DNA of 64,000 bases from Herbaspirillum sp. SJZ107 (GCF_006715485.1 NZ_VFNH01000001.1:1922001-1986000), one strand, 5' to 3'; positions 26,856-36,757 are shown, numbered from the stretch's first letter. Translations and numbers: made by a program. Notes: generated by a model from the letters alone, not told the origin.

Positions 26856-28413
26856 GATGGTGTCCCTGTCCTTGTTCCTGCAATTGTTCGTGTCCCTGCC
26901 CGATTGCGGCGGCCAGCACCATTTCCTGGGTCAGTCCCTTGTTGTCGAAATTGCCGCGCAGTTTGCCTTCGCCCATCACCAGCACGCGGTCGGACACGCC
27001 CAGCACTTCGGCCAGTTCCGACGACACCATGATGATGGCGATGCCCTGCGCCGCCAGTTCGAGCATCAGCTTGTAGATCTCGAATTTGGCGCCGACGTCG
27101 ACGCCGCGGGTCGGCTCGTCCAGGATCAGCACCCTGGGGCCGGTCAGCAGCATCTTGGCCAGCACCGCCTTTTGCTGGTTACCGCCCGAGAGCGCCGTGA
27201 TCGGCAGCGCCGGGCTGGCGGTCTTCAGCGCCAGGCGGCGGATCTGCTCGGCCACCTCGCGCGATTCCAGCCCGTCGTCGATACGCGACATGCGCGAGTA
27301 GCGCGACAGCACCGACAGCGTGATGTTCTCGCCCACCGACAAATCGCGCACGATGCCGTGGTGCTTGCGGTCTTCGGGCACCAGCGCGAAGCCGGCGTCG
27401 ATCGCCTTGAGCGGGTTCGACGTGTTCACGCGCTGGCCGTCGAGCCAGACCTCGCCCTCGTACGTGCCCTCGTAGGAACCGTAGATGGCGGTGACCAGTT
27501 CGGTGCGGCCGGCGCCGACCAGGCCGGCGATGCCGAGGATCTCGCCGCGGCGCAGCTGGAACGACACGTCGTCGACCTTCTTGCGCTGCGGCTGGTCCGG
27601 GTCCCAGCAGGTGATATGGCGCGCTTCCATCACCACCTCGCCCACCGGGTGCGGCAGCGATGGATACAGCTGGTTCATCTCGCGGCCGCACATCTGGGCG
27701 ATGATGCGGTCGACGTTCATCTGCTGCATCGGCGTGGTGGCGATGTGCTTGCCGTCGCGGATGACCACGATGGTGTCGCAGATCGCCGCCACCTCTTCCA
27801 GCTTGTGCGAGATGTAGACGCAGGCGACGCCCTTCGCCTTGAGGTCGCGGATGATCTCGAGCAGCACCTCGATCTCGGCGGCGGTCAGCGAGGCCGACGG
27901 CTCGTCCAGGATCAAGAGGCGCGCCTTCTTGTTCAGCGCCTTGCCGATCTCGATCAGCTGCTGGTGGCCGCCGCCGTAGTTCTTCACCGGCAGCACGACG
28001 TTCACGTCGGGCAGCTTGAGTTCGTGCAGGATCTCTTCGGCGCGGCGGTTCATCGCGTGGTAGTCCAGGCGGCCGCCCGGCAGCGTCAGCTCGTTGCCGA
28101 GGAAGATATTCTCGGCAACCGACAGTTCGGGTACCAGCATCAGTTCCTGGTGGATGATGATGATGCCGGCGGCCTCGGTTTCGCGGATCGATTGGGCACG
28201 CAGCGGCGCGCCCTCGAGCAGGATTTCGCCGTCCCAGGTGCCGTGCGGGTAGACCGCGGACAGCACTTTCATCAGGGTCGACTTGCCGGCGCCGTTTTCG
28301 CCGCACAGGCCGATGCATTCGCCGGGACGGATGGCCAGGTCGATGCCGTCGAGGGCGGGGACGCCGTCGAAGCGCTTGGCGATGGCCTTCATTTGTAACA
28401 GGTAGTCGGACAT
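26848..28413 (-). CDS. xylG: D-xylose ABC transporter ATP-binding protein (two ATPase domains)
   Basis: The 521-residue protein has two fused ATPase domains. The first has Walker [10 protein letters not shown] (about 38-46), a signature-like GGGHQQ and Walker [12 protein letters not shown]. The second has a degenerate Walker A (GLVGAGRTE, about 292-300), signature LSGGNQQK and Walker [13 protein letters not shown]. This asymmetry is normal for sugar ATPases of the RbsA/XylG type. The C-terminus is glutamine- and histidine-rich ([12 protein letters not shown]) and overlaps xylH. It energises xylose import at the inner membrane. Confidence 0.92.
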   Translation of the reverse strand: MSDYLLQMKAIAKRFDGVPALDGIDLAIRPGECIGLCGENGAGKSTLMKVLSAVYPHGTWDGEILLEGAPLRAQSIRETEAAGIIIIHQELMLVPELSVAENIFLGNELTLPGGRLDYHAMNRRAEEILHELKLPDVNVVLPVKNYGGGHQQLIEIGKALNKKARLLILDEPSASLTAAEIEVLLEIIRDLKAKGVACVYISHKLEEVAAICDTIVVIRDGKHIATTPMQQMNVDRIIAQMCGREMNQLYPSLPHPVGEVVMEARHITCWDPDQPQRKKVDDVSFQLRRGEILGIAGLVGAGRTELVTAIYGSYEGTYEGEVWLDGQRVNTSNPLKAIDAGFALVPEDRKHHGIVRDLSVGENITLSVLSRYSRMSRIDDGLESREVAEQIRRLALKTASPALPITALSGGNQQKAVLAKMLLTGPRVLILDEPTRGVDVGAKFEIYKLMLELAAQGIAIIMVSSELAEVLGVSDRVLVMGEGKLRGNFDNKGLTQEMVLAAAIGQGHEQLQEQGQGHHHG

Positions 28414-28461
28414 TGCGGGCTCAGTGATACGTGTATTGGAGATTGCGTACGTACGTATGAA

Positions 28462-28547
28462 CGTCGCCCCTGCGAAGGCAGGGGTCCAAGTTTGTTGGCG
28501 TCTCGACTGCGCGCGCGACTTGGGCCCCTGCCTGCGCAGGGGCGACG
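28462..28547. repeat. Dispersed inverted-repeat element, copy 3
   Basis: Left arm 28462-28491 begins CGTCGCCCCTGCGAAGGCAG and right arm 28518-28547 is its near complement, with a 26-nt loop. It sits between xylF and xylG inside the operon, where a hairpin could protect the xylF part of the mRNA. Confidence 0.85.
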
Positions 28548-28563
28548 TTGTGTGAGTGCGCTT

Positions 28564-29568
28564 TTATTTACCGGCCAACTGCGCCTGCGTATAGAACCCA
28601 TCCTTCACCAGCATGTCCACGTTCTGCTTGTTCAGCATCACCGGCTTGAGCAGCAACGTGTCCACGTTCTTGAACCCGTTGTTCATTTGCGCATTGAACG
28701 CCGGCTTCTGCCCGCGCACCAGCTGCACCGCCAGGTTGGCGGCATTGGTGGCGATTTCGCGCAGCGGCTTGTAGACGGTCATGGCCTGGGTACCGGCGAC
28801 CACGCGGCGCACCGCGGCCAGGTCGGCGTCCTGGCCCGAGACCACGGTCTTGCCGGCCAGCTTCTGGGCCGCCAGCGCCTGGATCGCGCCGCCGGCGGTA
28901 CCGTCGTTGGAAGCGACCACGGCGTCGATCTTGTTGCCGTTGGCGGTCAGCGCGTTCTCGACGATCGACATCGCCTCCGACGCGCTCCAGTCCTTGACCC
29001 ACTGCTTGCCGACGATCTTGATGTCGCCCTTGTCGACCAGCGGCTGCAGCACCTTCAGCTGGCCTTCGCGCAGGATCTTGGCGTTGTTGTCGGTCGGGGC
29101 GCCGCCCAGCAGGTAGTAATTCCCTTTCGGCTTCAGCGCCACCAGCGACTGCGCCTGCAGTTCGCCGACCGCGCGGTTGTCGAAGGAGATGTAGGCGTCG
29201 ATGTCGGCGTTCAGCATCAGGCGGTCGTAGGACACGACCTTGATCTTGGCCTTCTTGGCTTCGCGGACGGCGTTGTTCAGCACCGTCGCGTTGTAGGGCA
29301 CGATCACCAGCACGTCGACGCCGCGCGAGATCAGGTTCTCGATCTGGGCGATCTGGCGCTGCTCGCTGGCATCGGCCGATTGCACGAACACCTTGGCGCC
29401 CAGCTTCTCGGCGGCGGCGTTGAAGTAGTCGCGGTCGCGCGCCCAGCGCTCGAGGCGCAGGTCGTCGATCGAGAAGCCGATCTTCGGATGCGCCGCGTCG
29501 GCGTGGGCGATGCCGGCTGCGCCGAGCATGGCGCAAGCGAAGGTCACGGCCTGGATGATTTTTTTCAT
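28564..29568 (-). CDS. xylF: D-xylose periplasmic binding protein
   Basis: The 334-residue protein has a signal peptide (AVTFACAMLGAAGIAHA). The mature start KIGFSIDDLRLERWARDRDYF is the typical XylF opening. Further XylF-like blocks are VIVPYNATVLNNAV, SYDRLM, YISFDNRAVGELQA and ASNDGTAGGAIQAL. It captures D-xylose in the periplasm and hands it to XylGH. It lies 33 nt after xylD and 150 nt before xylG, with an inverted-repeat element in that gap. The start ATG has AGGAGACAGGAC upstream. Confidence 0.94.
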   Translation of the reverse strand: MKKIIQAVTFACAMLGAAGIAHADAAHPKIGFSIDDLRLERWARDRDYFNAAAEKLGAKVFVQSADASEQRQIAQIENLISRGVDVLVIVPYNATVLNNAVREAKKAKIKVVSYDRLMLNADIDAYISFDNRAVGELQAQSLVALKPKGNYYLLGGAPTDNNAKILREGQLKVLQPLVDKGDIKIVGKQWVKDWSASEAMSIVENALTANGNKIDAVVASNDGTAGGAIQALAAQKLAGKTVVSGQDADLAAVRRVVAGTQAMTVYKPLREIATNAANLAVQLVRGQKPAFNAQMNNGFKNVDTLLLKPVMLNKQNVDMLVKDGFYTQAQLAGK

Positions 29569-29601
29569 GTCCTGTCTCCTGTTACTTGTTTATTGAGTGG
29601 C

Positions 29602-31386
29602 TTAGTGGTTGTGACGCGGCATGTCGTCACGGACACCACGGTATGCCAGCGCCAGCTCCATGCAAGCGCCGGTGTGCAGCTGGCCGACGGTCGCACGGTA
29701 GATCTGCTGCCACGGCGTCTGGTTCGGCGGGATCGCCGGCGGCGCGTCCTGGCGCCGTTGTTCCAGCTCTTCATCCGAGACCAGCACGTCGCAGCGGCCG
29801 GTATTCAGGTCGACGCGCACCACGTCGCCGGTGCGCAGCAGCGCCAGGTTGCCGCCGGCTGCGCTTTCCGGCGAGGCGTTCAGGATCGACGGGCTGGCCG
29901 AGGTGCCGGACTGGCGGCCGTCGCCCAGCGTCGGCAGCGCCGTGATGCCCTGCTTGATCAGCGCATCGGGCGGTTGCATGTTGACCACCTCGGCCGATCC
30001 GGGCCAGCCCACCGGGCCGGCGCCGCGGATCACCAGCATGGTGTGGGCGTCGATACCGAGCGACGGGTCGTTGATGCGGTGGTGGTAATCGTCGGAACCG
30101 TCGAACACCACGACCTTGCATTCGAAGCGGTTCTCCTTGCCCGGTTCCGACAGGTAGCGCTCGCGGAAGGCATCCGAGATCACGCTGGTCTTCATGATGG
30201 CGAAGTCGAACAGGTTGCCCTTCAGGACCATGAAACCGGCGTGCTGCTTGAGCGGCTGGTCGAACGGCCAGATCATCTCGCGGTCGTGGGTTTCGCGGCC
30301 GACCAGGTTCTCGGCCATGGTGGTGCCGGTGACGGTGGGGCGCTTCGAACGCAGCAGGCCCTTCTGCTCGAGTTCCCACATGATGGCCGGCGTGCCGCCG
30401 GCGCGGTGGAAGCGCTCGCCGAGGTATTTGCCTGCCGGCTGCATGTTGAGCAGCAGCGGGACGTCGTAGCCGTAGTCCATCCAGTCCGATTCCAGGATCT
30501 CGACGCCGGCATGGCGCGCCATCGCCACGATGTGCGGCTGGGCGTTGCTGGAACCGCCGATGGCGGCGTTGACGACGATGGCGTCGAGGAAGGCGTCGCG
30601 CGTCAGGATGGTCGACGGACGCAGGTCCTCGTGCGCCATGGCGACGATGCGGCGGCCGGTATCGTAGGCCATCTGGCCGCGCTCGCGGTAAGGCGCCGGA
30701 ATCGCCGAGCAGCCGGTGAGCGACATGCCGAGCGCTTCGGCGACCGCGTTCATCGTCGACGCCGTGCCCATGGTGTTGCAGTGGCCGACCGACGGTGCCG
30801 ACGCGGTGGCGATGTCGATGAATTTCTTGTCGTCGATTTCGCCCGCGGCCAGGCGCTGGCGGCCCTTCCAGATGGCGGTGCCGGAACCCACCAGTTCGCC
30901 CTCGAACCAGCCGTCCAGCATCGGACCGCCGGACAGCACGATGGCCGGGATGTCGACCGTCGCCGCCGCCATCAGCTGGGCCGGGGTGGTCTTGTCGCAG
31001 CCGGTGGTCAGCACCACGGCGTCGATCGGATAGCCGTGCAGGATCTCGACCAGGCCGAGGTAGGCCAGGTTGCGGTCCAGCGCCGCGGTCGGACGGCGGC
31101 AGTTCTCGAAGATCGGGTGCAGCGGGAATTCCATCGGGATGCCGCCGGCATCGCGGATGCCGTCGCGCACCCGCTTGGCCAGGTCCAGGTGGACCCGGTT
31201 GCAGGGCGCGATGTCGCTGCCGCTCTGGGCGATGCCGATGATCGGCTTGCCCGAGCGCAGCTCGTCGGGGGTGATCCCGTAGTTCATGAAGCGCTCGAGG
31301 TAGAGCGCGGTCATGTCGATGCGTTCCGGGTTGTCGAACCAGTCCTGGGAGCGGAAACGACGCGGGGTGTTCTTTTCTTGACTCAT
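29602..31386 (-). CDS. xylD: D-xylonate dehydratase (IlvD/Edd family)
   Basis: The 594-residue enzyme belongs to the IlvD/Edd dehydratases. Likely cluster or substrate cysteines are C62 (DIAPCNR), C130 (TTGCDKTTPA) and C203 (GHCNTMGTAS), which fit the [2Fe-2S] type of sugar-acid dehydratases. Length and the KTTPAQLMAA block fit D-xylonate/L-arabonate dehydratases. It removes water from xylonate to give 2-keto-3-deoxyxylonate, step three of the Weimberg route. It starts 4 nt after the lactonase stop, and its ribosome site GAGGAA lies inside the lactonase end. Confidence 0.92.
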   Translation of the reverse strand: MSQEKNTPRRFRSQDWFDNPERIDMTALYLERFMNYGITPDELRSGKPIIGIAQSGSDIAPCNRVHLDLAKRVRDGIRDAGGIPMEFPLHPIFENCRRPTAALDRNLAYLGLVEILHGYPIDAVVLTTGCDKTTPAQLMAAATVDIPAIVLSGGPMLDGWFEGELVGSGTAIWKGRQRLAAGEIDDKKFIDIATASAPSVGHCNTMGTASTMNAVAEALGMSLTGCSAIPAPYRERGQMAYDTGRRIVAMAHEDLRPSTILTRDAFLDAIVVNAAIGGSSNAQPHIVAMARHAGVEILESDWMDYGYDVPLLLNMQPAGKYLGERFHRAGGTPAIMWELEQKGLLRSKRPTVTGTTMAENLVGRETHDREMIWPFDQPLKQHAGFMVLKGNLFDFAIMKTSVISDAFRERYLSEPGKENRFECKVVVFDGSDDYHHRINDPSLGIDAHTMLVIRGAGPVGWPGSAEVVNMQPPDALIKQGITALPTLGDGRQSGTSASPSILNASPESAAGGNLALLRTGDVVRVDLNTGRCDVLVSDEELEQRRQDAPPAIPPNQTPWQQIYRATVGQLHTGACMELALAYRGVRDDMPRHNH

Positions 31387-31390
31387 GCTT

Positions 31391-32266
31391 TCATTCCTCG
31401 ATCCGCAGCTTGTGCTGCGGCAGTCCCGGCGTTTCCACGCGGAACGTGAACAGGCCGCCGGCCTGCGGTTGCTCGGCCAGCTCCTGGTCGGAGAGGCCCT
31501 TGCGCGCCGTGGTGGCATACACGGTGCGCAGGTCGTCGCCGCCGAAGGCCAGCTTGGTGACGTTGGCGCACGGGAAGCGGACTTCGCCGACCTTGGCGCC
31601 AGCGGCGTCGAAACGGTCGATGCGCCAGCCGCCGAAAGTGGCGACCCACAGGTGGCCGGCGGCGTCGACCGCCATCCCGTCCGGATAGCCGCCGTCGGTG
31701 ATCTCGACGAACAAGCGCTTGTTGGACAGGCTGCCGTCCTGGGCGCGGTCGAAGGCGTACACGCGCTTCTGCAGCGTGTCGGTGTGGTACAGCGTGGCGC
31801 CGTCCGGGCTGAGCGCGGGACCGTTGGTGATCACGTAGCCGTCGTCCATGCGCGCGATGCGCTTGCCGTCGAAACGGTACAGCGCGCCGGTCGCCGCTTC
31901 CTCGGCGTCGTGCATCGACCCGAACCACAGCGCGCCGTCGGCATCGACGTGGCCGTCGTTGAAGCGGTTGCCGATCTCGTCGGCTTCCACCTTCGCCAGC
32001 GGCAGGAAATCGCCGGCGGCGTCGTCGAAGCGGTACAGGCCATCTTCGAGCGAGCAGACCATGCTGCCGTCGGCGGCAGGCACGATGAAGCTGACCTGGC
32101 CCGGGGCGTCCCAGCTCCGGCGATCGCTGCCGTCATGGCCGCAGCGGTGGATGCGGCGGCCCTTGATGTCGACGAACCAGACGCGCTTGGCGGCGGCGTC
32201 CCACAGGACGCCCTCGCCGAGCGTGGCGCCCACGTCCCACAGGCAGGAGAGTGCGTTCGCGTTCAT
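31391..32266 (-). CDS. SMP-30/gluconolactonase family lactonase (xylonolactonase)
   Basis: The 291-residue protein is a six-bladed beta-propeller lactonase of the SMP-30/LRE family. Metal-binding positions are visible: the N-terminal glutamate in LGEGVLW, the asparagine in RFNDGHVD, a second asparagine in VITNGPALS and the aspartate in PDGMAVD. Here it would open D-xylono-lactone made by the preceding dehydrogenase (the role of xylC in Caulobacter). The start ATG overlaps the stop of the dehydrogenase as ATGA (32263-32266). No signal peptide is present, so it is cytoplasmic. Confidence 0.9.
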   Translation of the reverse strand: MNANALSCLWDVGATLGEGVLWDAAAKRVWFVDIKGRRIHRCGHDGSDRRSWDAPGQVSFIVPAADGSMVCSLEDGLYRFDDAAGDFLPLAKVEADEIGNRFNDGHVDADGALWFGSMHDAEEAATGALYRFDGKRIARMDDGYVITNGPALSPDGATLYHTDTLQKRVYAFDRAQDGSLSNKRLFVEITDGGYPDGMAVDAAGHLWVATFGGWRIDRFDAAGAKVGEVRFPCANVTKLAFGGDDLRTVYATTARKGLSDQELAEQPQAGGLFTFRVETPGLPQHKLRIEE

Positions 32267-33054
32267 GCGCCGTAGAATCCCGCGTCGACGAAGTATTCGC
32301 GTCCGCTGCAATGGCGCGCATTATCCGAGGCCAGGAACAGGGTCAGCGCCGCCACGTCCTGCATCTCGACGCGTTCGGGCAGGCACTGGCCGGCCAGGAT
32401 GCGCGCTTCTTCTTCCGGGTTGTGCCACAGCGCCTGCTGGCGCGGGGTGCGCACCGCGCCCGGGATGATGGTGTTGGCGCGGATGCCGTAGTGGCCGGCG
32501 TCGCGCGCCAGCGCGCGGGTCATGCCCTCGATGCCGGCCTTGGCCGTCATGTACAGGTGCAGGTGGTTGTGCGGCAGGTGCCACGAGATCGAACCGAAAT
32601 TCAGGATCGCGCCCTGGCGCCTTTCCTTCATCCCGGCCAGCACGGCCTGGGTGCAGAAGAACATGTGGCGCAGGTTGACGTTCATGCGGCTTTCCCAGTA
32701 GGCCGGGGTCACGTCCTCGATGTCGTGGCGGTCGTCGTTGGCCGCATTGTTGAGCAGGATGTCGACGCCGCCGAGCTCCTCGTGGATGCGCGCGAACACG
32801 CTTTGCAGCTCGTCGATGTTGGTCAGGTCGCACTTGATGAAGGTCGGCGCGGCGGCGGCGCCGCTCAGGGCGCTTTCCAGCGCGCGCGAGGCTTCTTCGG
32901 CGATGTCGAGGAACACCACGCGGGCGCCCTGCCCGGCGAACGCCGTGGTCAGCTCGCCGCCGATGCCGCTGCCGCCGCCGGTGATGACTACGCGCTTGCC
33001 CTTCAGGTCGGGGTAGGTGGCGTAGACGAAATCTTGTTGGGTAAGGTCAGACAT
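32263..33054 (-). CDS. xylB: D-xylose 1-dehydrogenase (SDR family)
   Basis: The 263-residue SDR has TGGGSGIG at 25-32, S155/S157 in the FGSISWHL block, and Y168-x-x-x-K172 (YMTAK). Blocks such as DDRHDIEDVTPAYWESRMNV, NLRHMFFCTQAV and GSISWHL strongly resemble Caulobacter XylB (NAD-dependent xylose dehydrogenase, not xylulokinase). The usual NNAG is NNAA here, a mild change. It oxidises D-xylose to xylonolactone in the cytoplasm. It begins directly after the stop codon of xylX (TGA then ATG) and overlaps the lactonase gene, so this core is tightly coupled. Confidence 0.92.
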   Translation of the reverse strand: MSDLTQQDFVYATYPDLKGKRVVITGGGSGIGGELTTAFAGQGARVVFLDIAEEASRALESALSGAAAAPTFIKCDLTNIDELQSVFARIHEELGGVDILLNNAANDDRHDIEDVTPAYWESRMNVNLRHMFFCTQAVLAGMKERRQGAILNFGSISWHLPHNHLHLYMTAKAGIEGMTRALARDAGHYGIRANTIIPGAVRTPRQQALWHNPEEEARILAGQCLPERVEMQDVAALTLFLASDNARHCSGREYFVDAGFYGA

Positions 33055-34236
33055 TCAATTCTCTTGATGGATGCCGCGCTGCGCGAGGCTCTTGTACAGG
33101 GCGCGCACGCCGAAAGTCCAGGGCTCGATCTCGTCGCTGCGCTGAACGGTATTGACCAGGGTGCCGAGCGTCGGCGTCGAGATGCTGACGCGGTCGCCGG
33201 CGTGGTGGGTGAAGCCGCCGCCGGCCGCATCGCGGTCCTTGATCGGCGAGAACATCGTCCCCAGGAACAGCATGAAGCCGTCCGGGTACTGGTGATGGGC
33301 GCCGCAGGTCTGGGCCACCAGGTCGAGCGGGTCGCGGCTGATCTCGCGCATCTGGCTGGTGCCTTCCAGCGTGAAGCCGTCGTCGACGCCTTCGATCAGC
33401 ATGCGCACTTCCGCCTGGCGCAGCGTGTCCATGGTGAAGCCGTTGTCGAACAGGCGGATGAAGGGACCGATCGCGCACGAGCCGTTGTTGTCCTTGGCCT
33501 TGCCCAGCAGGAGCGCGCTGCGGCCTTCGATGTCGCGCAGGTTGACGTCGTTGCCGAGGGTGGCGCCGAGCACGGTGCCGCGGCTGTTCACTGCCAGCAC
33601 GATCTCCGGCTCCGGGTTGTTCCAGTTCGAGACCGGGTGCAGGCCGACGTCGAAGCCGTGGCCGACCGCCGACATCGGCTGCGACTTGGTGAAGACTTCG
33701 GCATAGGGGCCGATGCCGACTTCCATGTACTGCGACCACAGGCCGCGCTCGATCAGTTCGTCCTTCAGGCGCAGCGCCTCGTCCGAACCCGGCTTCATGT
33801 CGCGCAGGTTGGTGCCGATCGACGCCTGCAGGGTCTGGCGCAGCTCTTCGGCGCGCGCCGGATCGCCCTTGGCCTGCTCTTCGATCACGCGCTCCAGCAG
33901 GCTGACCGCGAAGGTCACGCCGGCGGCCTTGATCGCCTGCAGGTCGCACGGCGCCAGCAGGCGCAGCGCGCCCGGGCCGGGGTTCTTTTCGGAAGCCGCG
34001 ACCAGTTCGGCGAGGTCGCCGAGGTCGTCGCCAGGCGCGCTGCGGGCGACCGCGACGGCATCGTCGCGCTCGAACAGGTCGGACACGGTCGGCGCGTGGC
34101 GCGTGATGTCGATCACGCGGCCGCCGCGCACCGCCACCACGGCCGGGCCGTTGACCGGGGCTGGACGCCAGACGCGGCCGACCAGCAGCGCGTTGGCGAC
34201 GTCCTCGGGTAGTGCTTTGGTCTGCTGTACTGTCAT
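33055..34236 (-). CDS. xylX: 2-keto-3-deoxy-D-xylonate dehydratase (FAH-like)
   Basis: The 393-residue protein is of the fumarylacetoacetate-hydrolase superfamily. The metal and substrate block is NNPEPEIVLAVNSRGTVLGATLGNDVN (about 210-236). Length, the GIGPYAEVFTKSQPMSAVGHG region and the operon match Caulobacter XylX and 2-keto-3-deoxy-D-arabinonate dehydratases. It dehydrates the keto-deoxy acid to alpha-ketoglutarate semialdehyde, which the dehydrogenase at 22917-24497 finishes. It follows the GH3 gene by 19 nt. The alternative, an arabinonate substrate, would use the same chemistry since 2-keto-3-deoxy-xylonate and the L-arabinonate product are enantiomers. Confidence 0.88.
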   Translation of the reverse strand: MTVQQTKALPEDVANALLVGRVWRPAPVNGPAVVAVRGGRVIDITRHAPTVSDLFERDDAVAVARSAPGDDLGDLAELVAASEKNPGPGALRLLAPCDLQAIKAAGVTFAVSLLERVIEEQAKGDPARAEELRQTLQASIGTNLRDMKPGSDEALRLKDELIERGLWSQYMEVGIGPYAEVFTKSQPMSAVGHGFDVGLHPVSNWNNPEPEIVLAVNSRGTVLGATLGNDVNLRDIEGRSALLLGKAKDNNGSCAIGPFIRLFDNGFTMDTLRQAEVRMLIEGVDDGFTLEGTSQMREISRDPLDLVAQTCGAHHQYPDGFMLFLGTMFSPIKDRDAAGGGFTHHAGDRVSISTPTLGTLVNTVQRSDEIEPWTFGVRALYKSLAQRGIHQEN

Positions 34237-34255
34237 GTTGTCCTCGCTTGCAGGA

Positions 34256-36655
34256 TCACGCCACCGTCAGGGTCGCCTTTTTCAGGTCGACGCTGTTCGG
34301 TCCGGCGAAAATGGTGAAGGTGCCCGGCTCCACGACGCGTTTCATGTCGGCGTTGTAGAACCACAGGTCGGTCGGTTTGATGTCGAAGGTCACGGTGCGG
34401 GTCTCGCCCGGCTCCAGCGTCACGCGCTGGAAGCCTTTCAATTCCAGCAGCGGGCGCGTGACGGAGCTGACGTCGTCGCGGATGTACAGCTGCACGACTT
34501 CGTCGCCGCGGCGCTGGCCGACGTTGCGCACCTGGACCGAGGCACGGGTGCTGCCATTGGTGCCGATGCGCGCCGACTGCAGGACCGGCGCCGAGATCTC
34601 GAAGCGGGTGTACGACAGGCCGAAACCGAACGGGAACAGCGGCGTGGTCGTGTTGTCGATGTAGCCGCGGCGGCTGCTCGGCTTGCGGTTGTAATACATC
34701 GGCAGCTGGCCCACGTCGCGTGCGATCGTCACCGGCAGCTTGCCGCCCGGGTTGGCGCGGCCGAACAGCAGGTCGGCTACCGCGTGGCCGGTCTCCTGGC
34801 CCAGGTACCAGCATTCGAGCAGCGCATCGGCGCGTTCGGCCAGCAGGGTGGCCGACAGCGGACGGCCGTTCAGCAGCAGCACCACGGTTGGTTTATTCAG
34901 CGCGAAGATGGCGCGTGCCAGGTCGTTCTGCTGGCCCATCAGGTCCAGGCCGGTGCGGTCGCCCAGGTGGTTGTCGGCCCAGGCTTCGCGCGCGGTCTGC
35001 TCGTTGTCGCCCAGGACCATGACGATGGTGTCGGCCGACTTGGCGGCTTCGACCGCCTCGGCGATCAGGCGCGCGTTGACTTCCGGCTTGGTGAACACGA
35101 TCTCGTCCTTGCCCCAGACGTGGCCTTCGGTCAGGCGCACGCCTTCCGAGTAGGCCAGGCTGAAGCCCTGGGCCTGCGCTTCCTTCTGCAGGCCTTCGTA
35201 GACCGAGACCACGTGGCGCGGCACATCGGAATAACCGCCGATCGGCGTGTCCTTGGCGTGGGTGCCGAGCAGCAGCAGCTTGCCGACCTTCTTGCCTTGC
35301 AGCGGCAGCAGACCCTTGTCGTTCTTCAGCAGCACGGCGCTGCGGCGCGCCGCTTCCAGCGCCAGCGCGATCGCGTCCGGTGCGGCGGTGCGGGCATCGG
35401 CCTGGGCCACGTCGGCGTACGGGTTCTCGAACAGGCCGGCTTCGAATTTCAGCTTCAGGATGCGCCGCACGGCGGCGTCGATCTCGGCGGTCGCGAGCTT
35501 GCCTTCGCGGACCAGTTCGGCCAGCTTCACGTAGCCGAGCGGATCCGGCGTCTCGATGTCGACGCCGGCCTTGACCGCGCGCAGCGCCGCTTCCTTCGGG
35601 TTGGCGGCCAGGCTGTGGCGGGTCACCAGCTCGTTGACGGCCATGTAGTCGGACACCGTCACGCCCTTGAAGCCCCACTCCTTGCGCAGGACGTCGGTCA
35701 GCAGCCAGCGGTTGGCGTGCGACGGAATGCCGTCGATCTCGTTATACGAGGGCATGACGGCGGCGATCTTGGTTTCGCGGATCAGCTTTTCGAAGGGCGG
35801 GAAGAAATCCTCGCGCAGGGTGCGCTCGCCGACGTTGGCCGGGCCGATGTTGGTGCCGCTTTCCGGCTGGCCGTGGCCGGTCATGTGCTTCAGGGTCGCG
35901 TAGACCTTGTCCTGCGCCAGCGGCAGCGTGTTGCCGGAAAAGCCGAGCACGGCCGCCTTGCCCATCGCGCCGCACAGGTGCGGGTCTTCGCCGTAGGTCT
36001 CTTCGATGCGGCCCCAGCGCGGCTCGCGCGCCACGTCGACCACCGGCGCCAGCGCCAGGTTGGCGCCGCGGGCACGCATCTCGCGCGCCGCCATGCTGAA
36101 GATCTTCTCGACCAGCGCCGGGTCGAAGCTGGAGGCCAGGCCGATCGCCTGCGGGAAGCTGGTCGCCTCGCGCGCCACGTAGCCGTGCAGCGCTTCCTCG
36201 TGCATCAGCACCGGGATGCCGAGGCGGGTGCCTTCGACTGCCCACTTCTGGACGGCGTTGACGTATTCGGCGGTTTCGCGCGGACCGCGGTGGGCGGTCT
36301 CGCCGGCGTCGCCGGCCACGCTGGCGGCCGCGCCCAGCTGGCGGTCGGACGGACGCGCGAACATGCCCATGCCATGCGGGTGGGCGGCGCGTGCCTTGTC
36401 GGGGTTGAAGCTGGTGTCGGAGTTTTGCAGCGCGGCCTTCTGCTGCCAGATGCACTGCATTTGCGCGATCTTTTCTTCGATCGTCATGCGCTTGAGCAGG
36501 TCTTCGACCCGCGCATCGACCGGCGCGCCGGCCTGTTTGTACAGCATTGCGCCGTTCTTGGCGGCGCCGGCCTGCGCCATCACGGCACCCGGCAACACGG
36601 CCAGACCGGCCACGCCACCTACCGACGCCAGGAATTCCCTGCGTTTGATACCCAT
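34256..36655 (-). CDS. Exported glycoside hydrolase family 3 (beta-xylosidase/beta-glucosidase)
   Basis: The 799-residue protein starts at ATG 36655 behind GGAGACGAG; an ATG five codons upstream lacks a ribosome site. The N-terminus has a Tat signal (IKRREFLASVGGVAGLAVL, ending VMAQA). GH3 domains follow: the N-terminal barrel with KHMTGHG and the nucleophile D336 in TVSDYMAV, an (alpha/beta)6 sandwich with GDNEQTAREAW, and a fibronectin-III-like end (from about 700). Being the first gene of the xylose operon, it most likely releases xylose from xylo-oligosaccharides in the periplasm. A broad beta-glucosidase role is possible. Confidence 0.9.
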   Translation of the reverse strand: MGIKRREFLASVGGVAGLAVLPGAVMAQAGAAKNGAMLYKQAGAPVDARVEDLLKRMTIEEKIAQMQCIWQQKAALQNSDTSFNPDKARAAHPHGMGMFARPSDRQLGAAASVAGDAGETAHRGPRETAEYVNAVQKWAVEGTRLGIPVLMHEEALHGYVAREATSFPQAIGLASSFDPALVEKIFSMAAREMRARGANLALAPVVDVAREPRWGRIEETYGEDPHLCGAMGKAAVLGFSGNTLPLAQDKVYATLKHMTGHGQPESGTNIGPANVGERTLREDFFPPFEKLIRETKIAAVMPSYNEIDGIPSHANRWLLTDVLRKEWGFKGVTVSDYMAVNELVTRHSLAANPKEAALRAVKAGVDIETPDPLGYVKLAELVREGKLATAEIDAAVRRILKLKFEAGLFENPYADVAQADARTAAPDAIALALEAARRSAVLLKNDKGLLPLQGKKVGKLLLLGTHAKDTPIGGYSDVPRHVVSVYEGLQKEAQAQGFSLAYSEGVRLTEGHVWGKDEIVFTKPEVNARLIAEAVEAAKSADTIVMVLGDNEQTAREAWADNHLGDRTGLDLMGQQNDLARAIFALNKPTVVLLLNGRPLSATLLAERADALLECWYLGQETGHAVADLLFGRANPGGKLPVTIARDVGQLPMYYNRKPSSRRGYIDNTTTPLFPFGFGLSYTRFEISAPVLQSARIGTNGSTRASVQVRNVGQRRGDEVVQLYIRDDVSSVTRPLLELKGFQRVTLEPGETRTVTFDIKPTDLWFYNADMKRVVEPGTFTIFAGPNSVDLKKATLTVA

Positions 36656-36757
36656 CGATCTCGTCTCCACTGCTTATCGTTATGGTCCGTCCGGCCTGCG
36701 CCGGCGGTGTCTCCAACTGCCTGTTTCGTGTGACTCTGGGTGCGGTAGAACATTCTT

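Noticed and set aside
28492..31449. 985-codon open frame on the plus strand
   Set aside because: It is antisense to xylF and xylD, whose products are recognisable, so it is a shadow.
36655..36670. Upstream ATG for GH3
   Set aside because: The extra codons include the ribosome-site sequence GGAGACGAG that serves the inner ATG, so the inner start is preferred.
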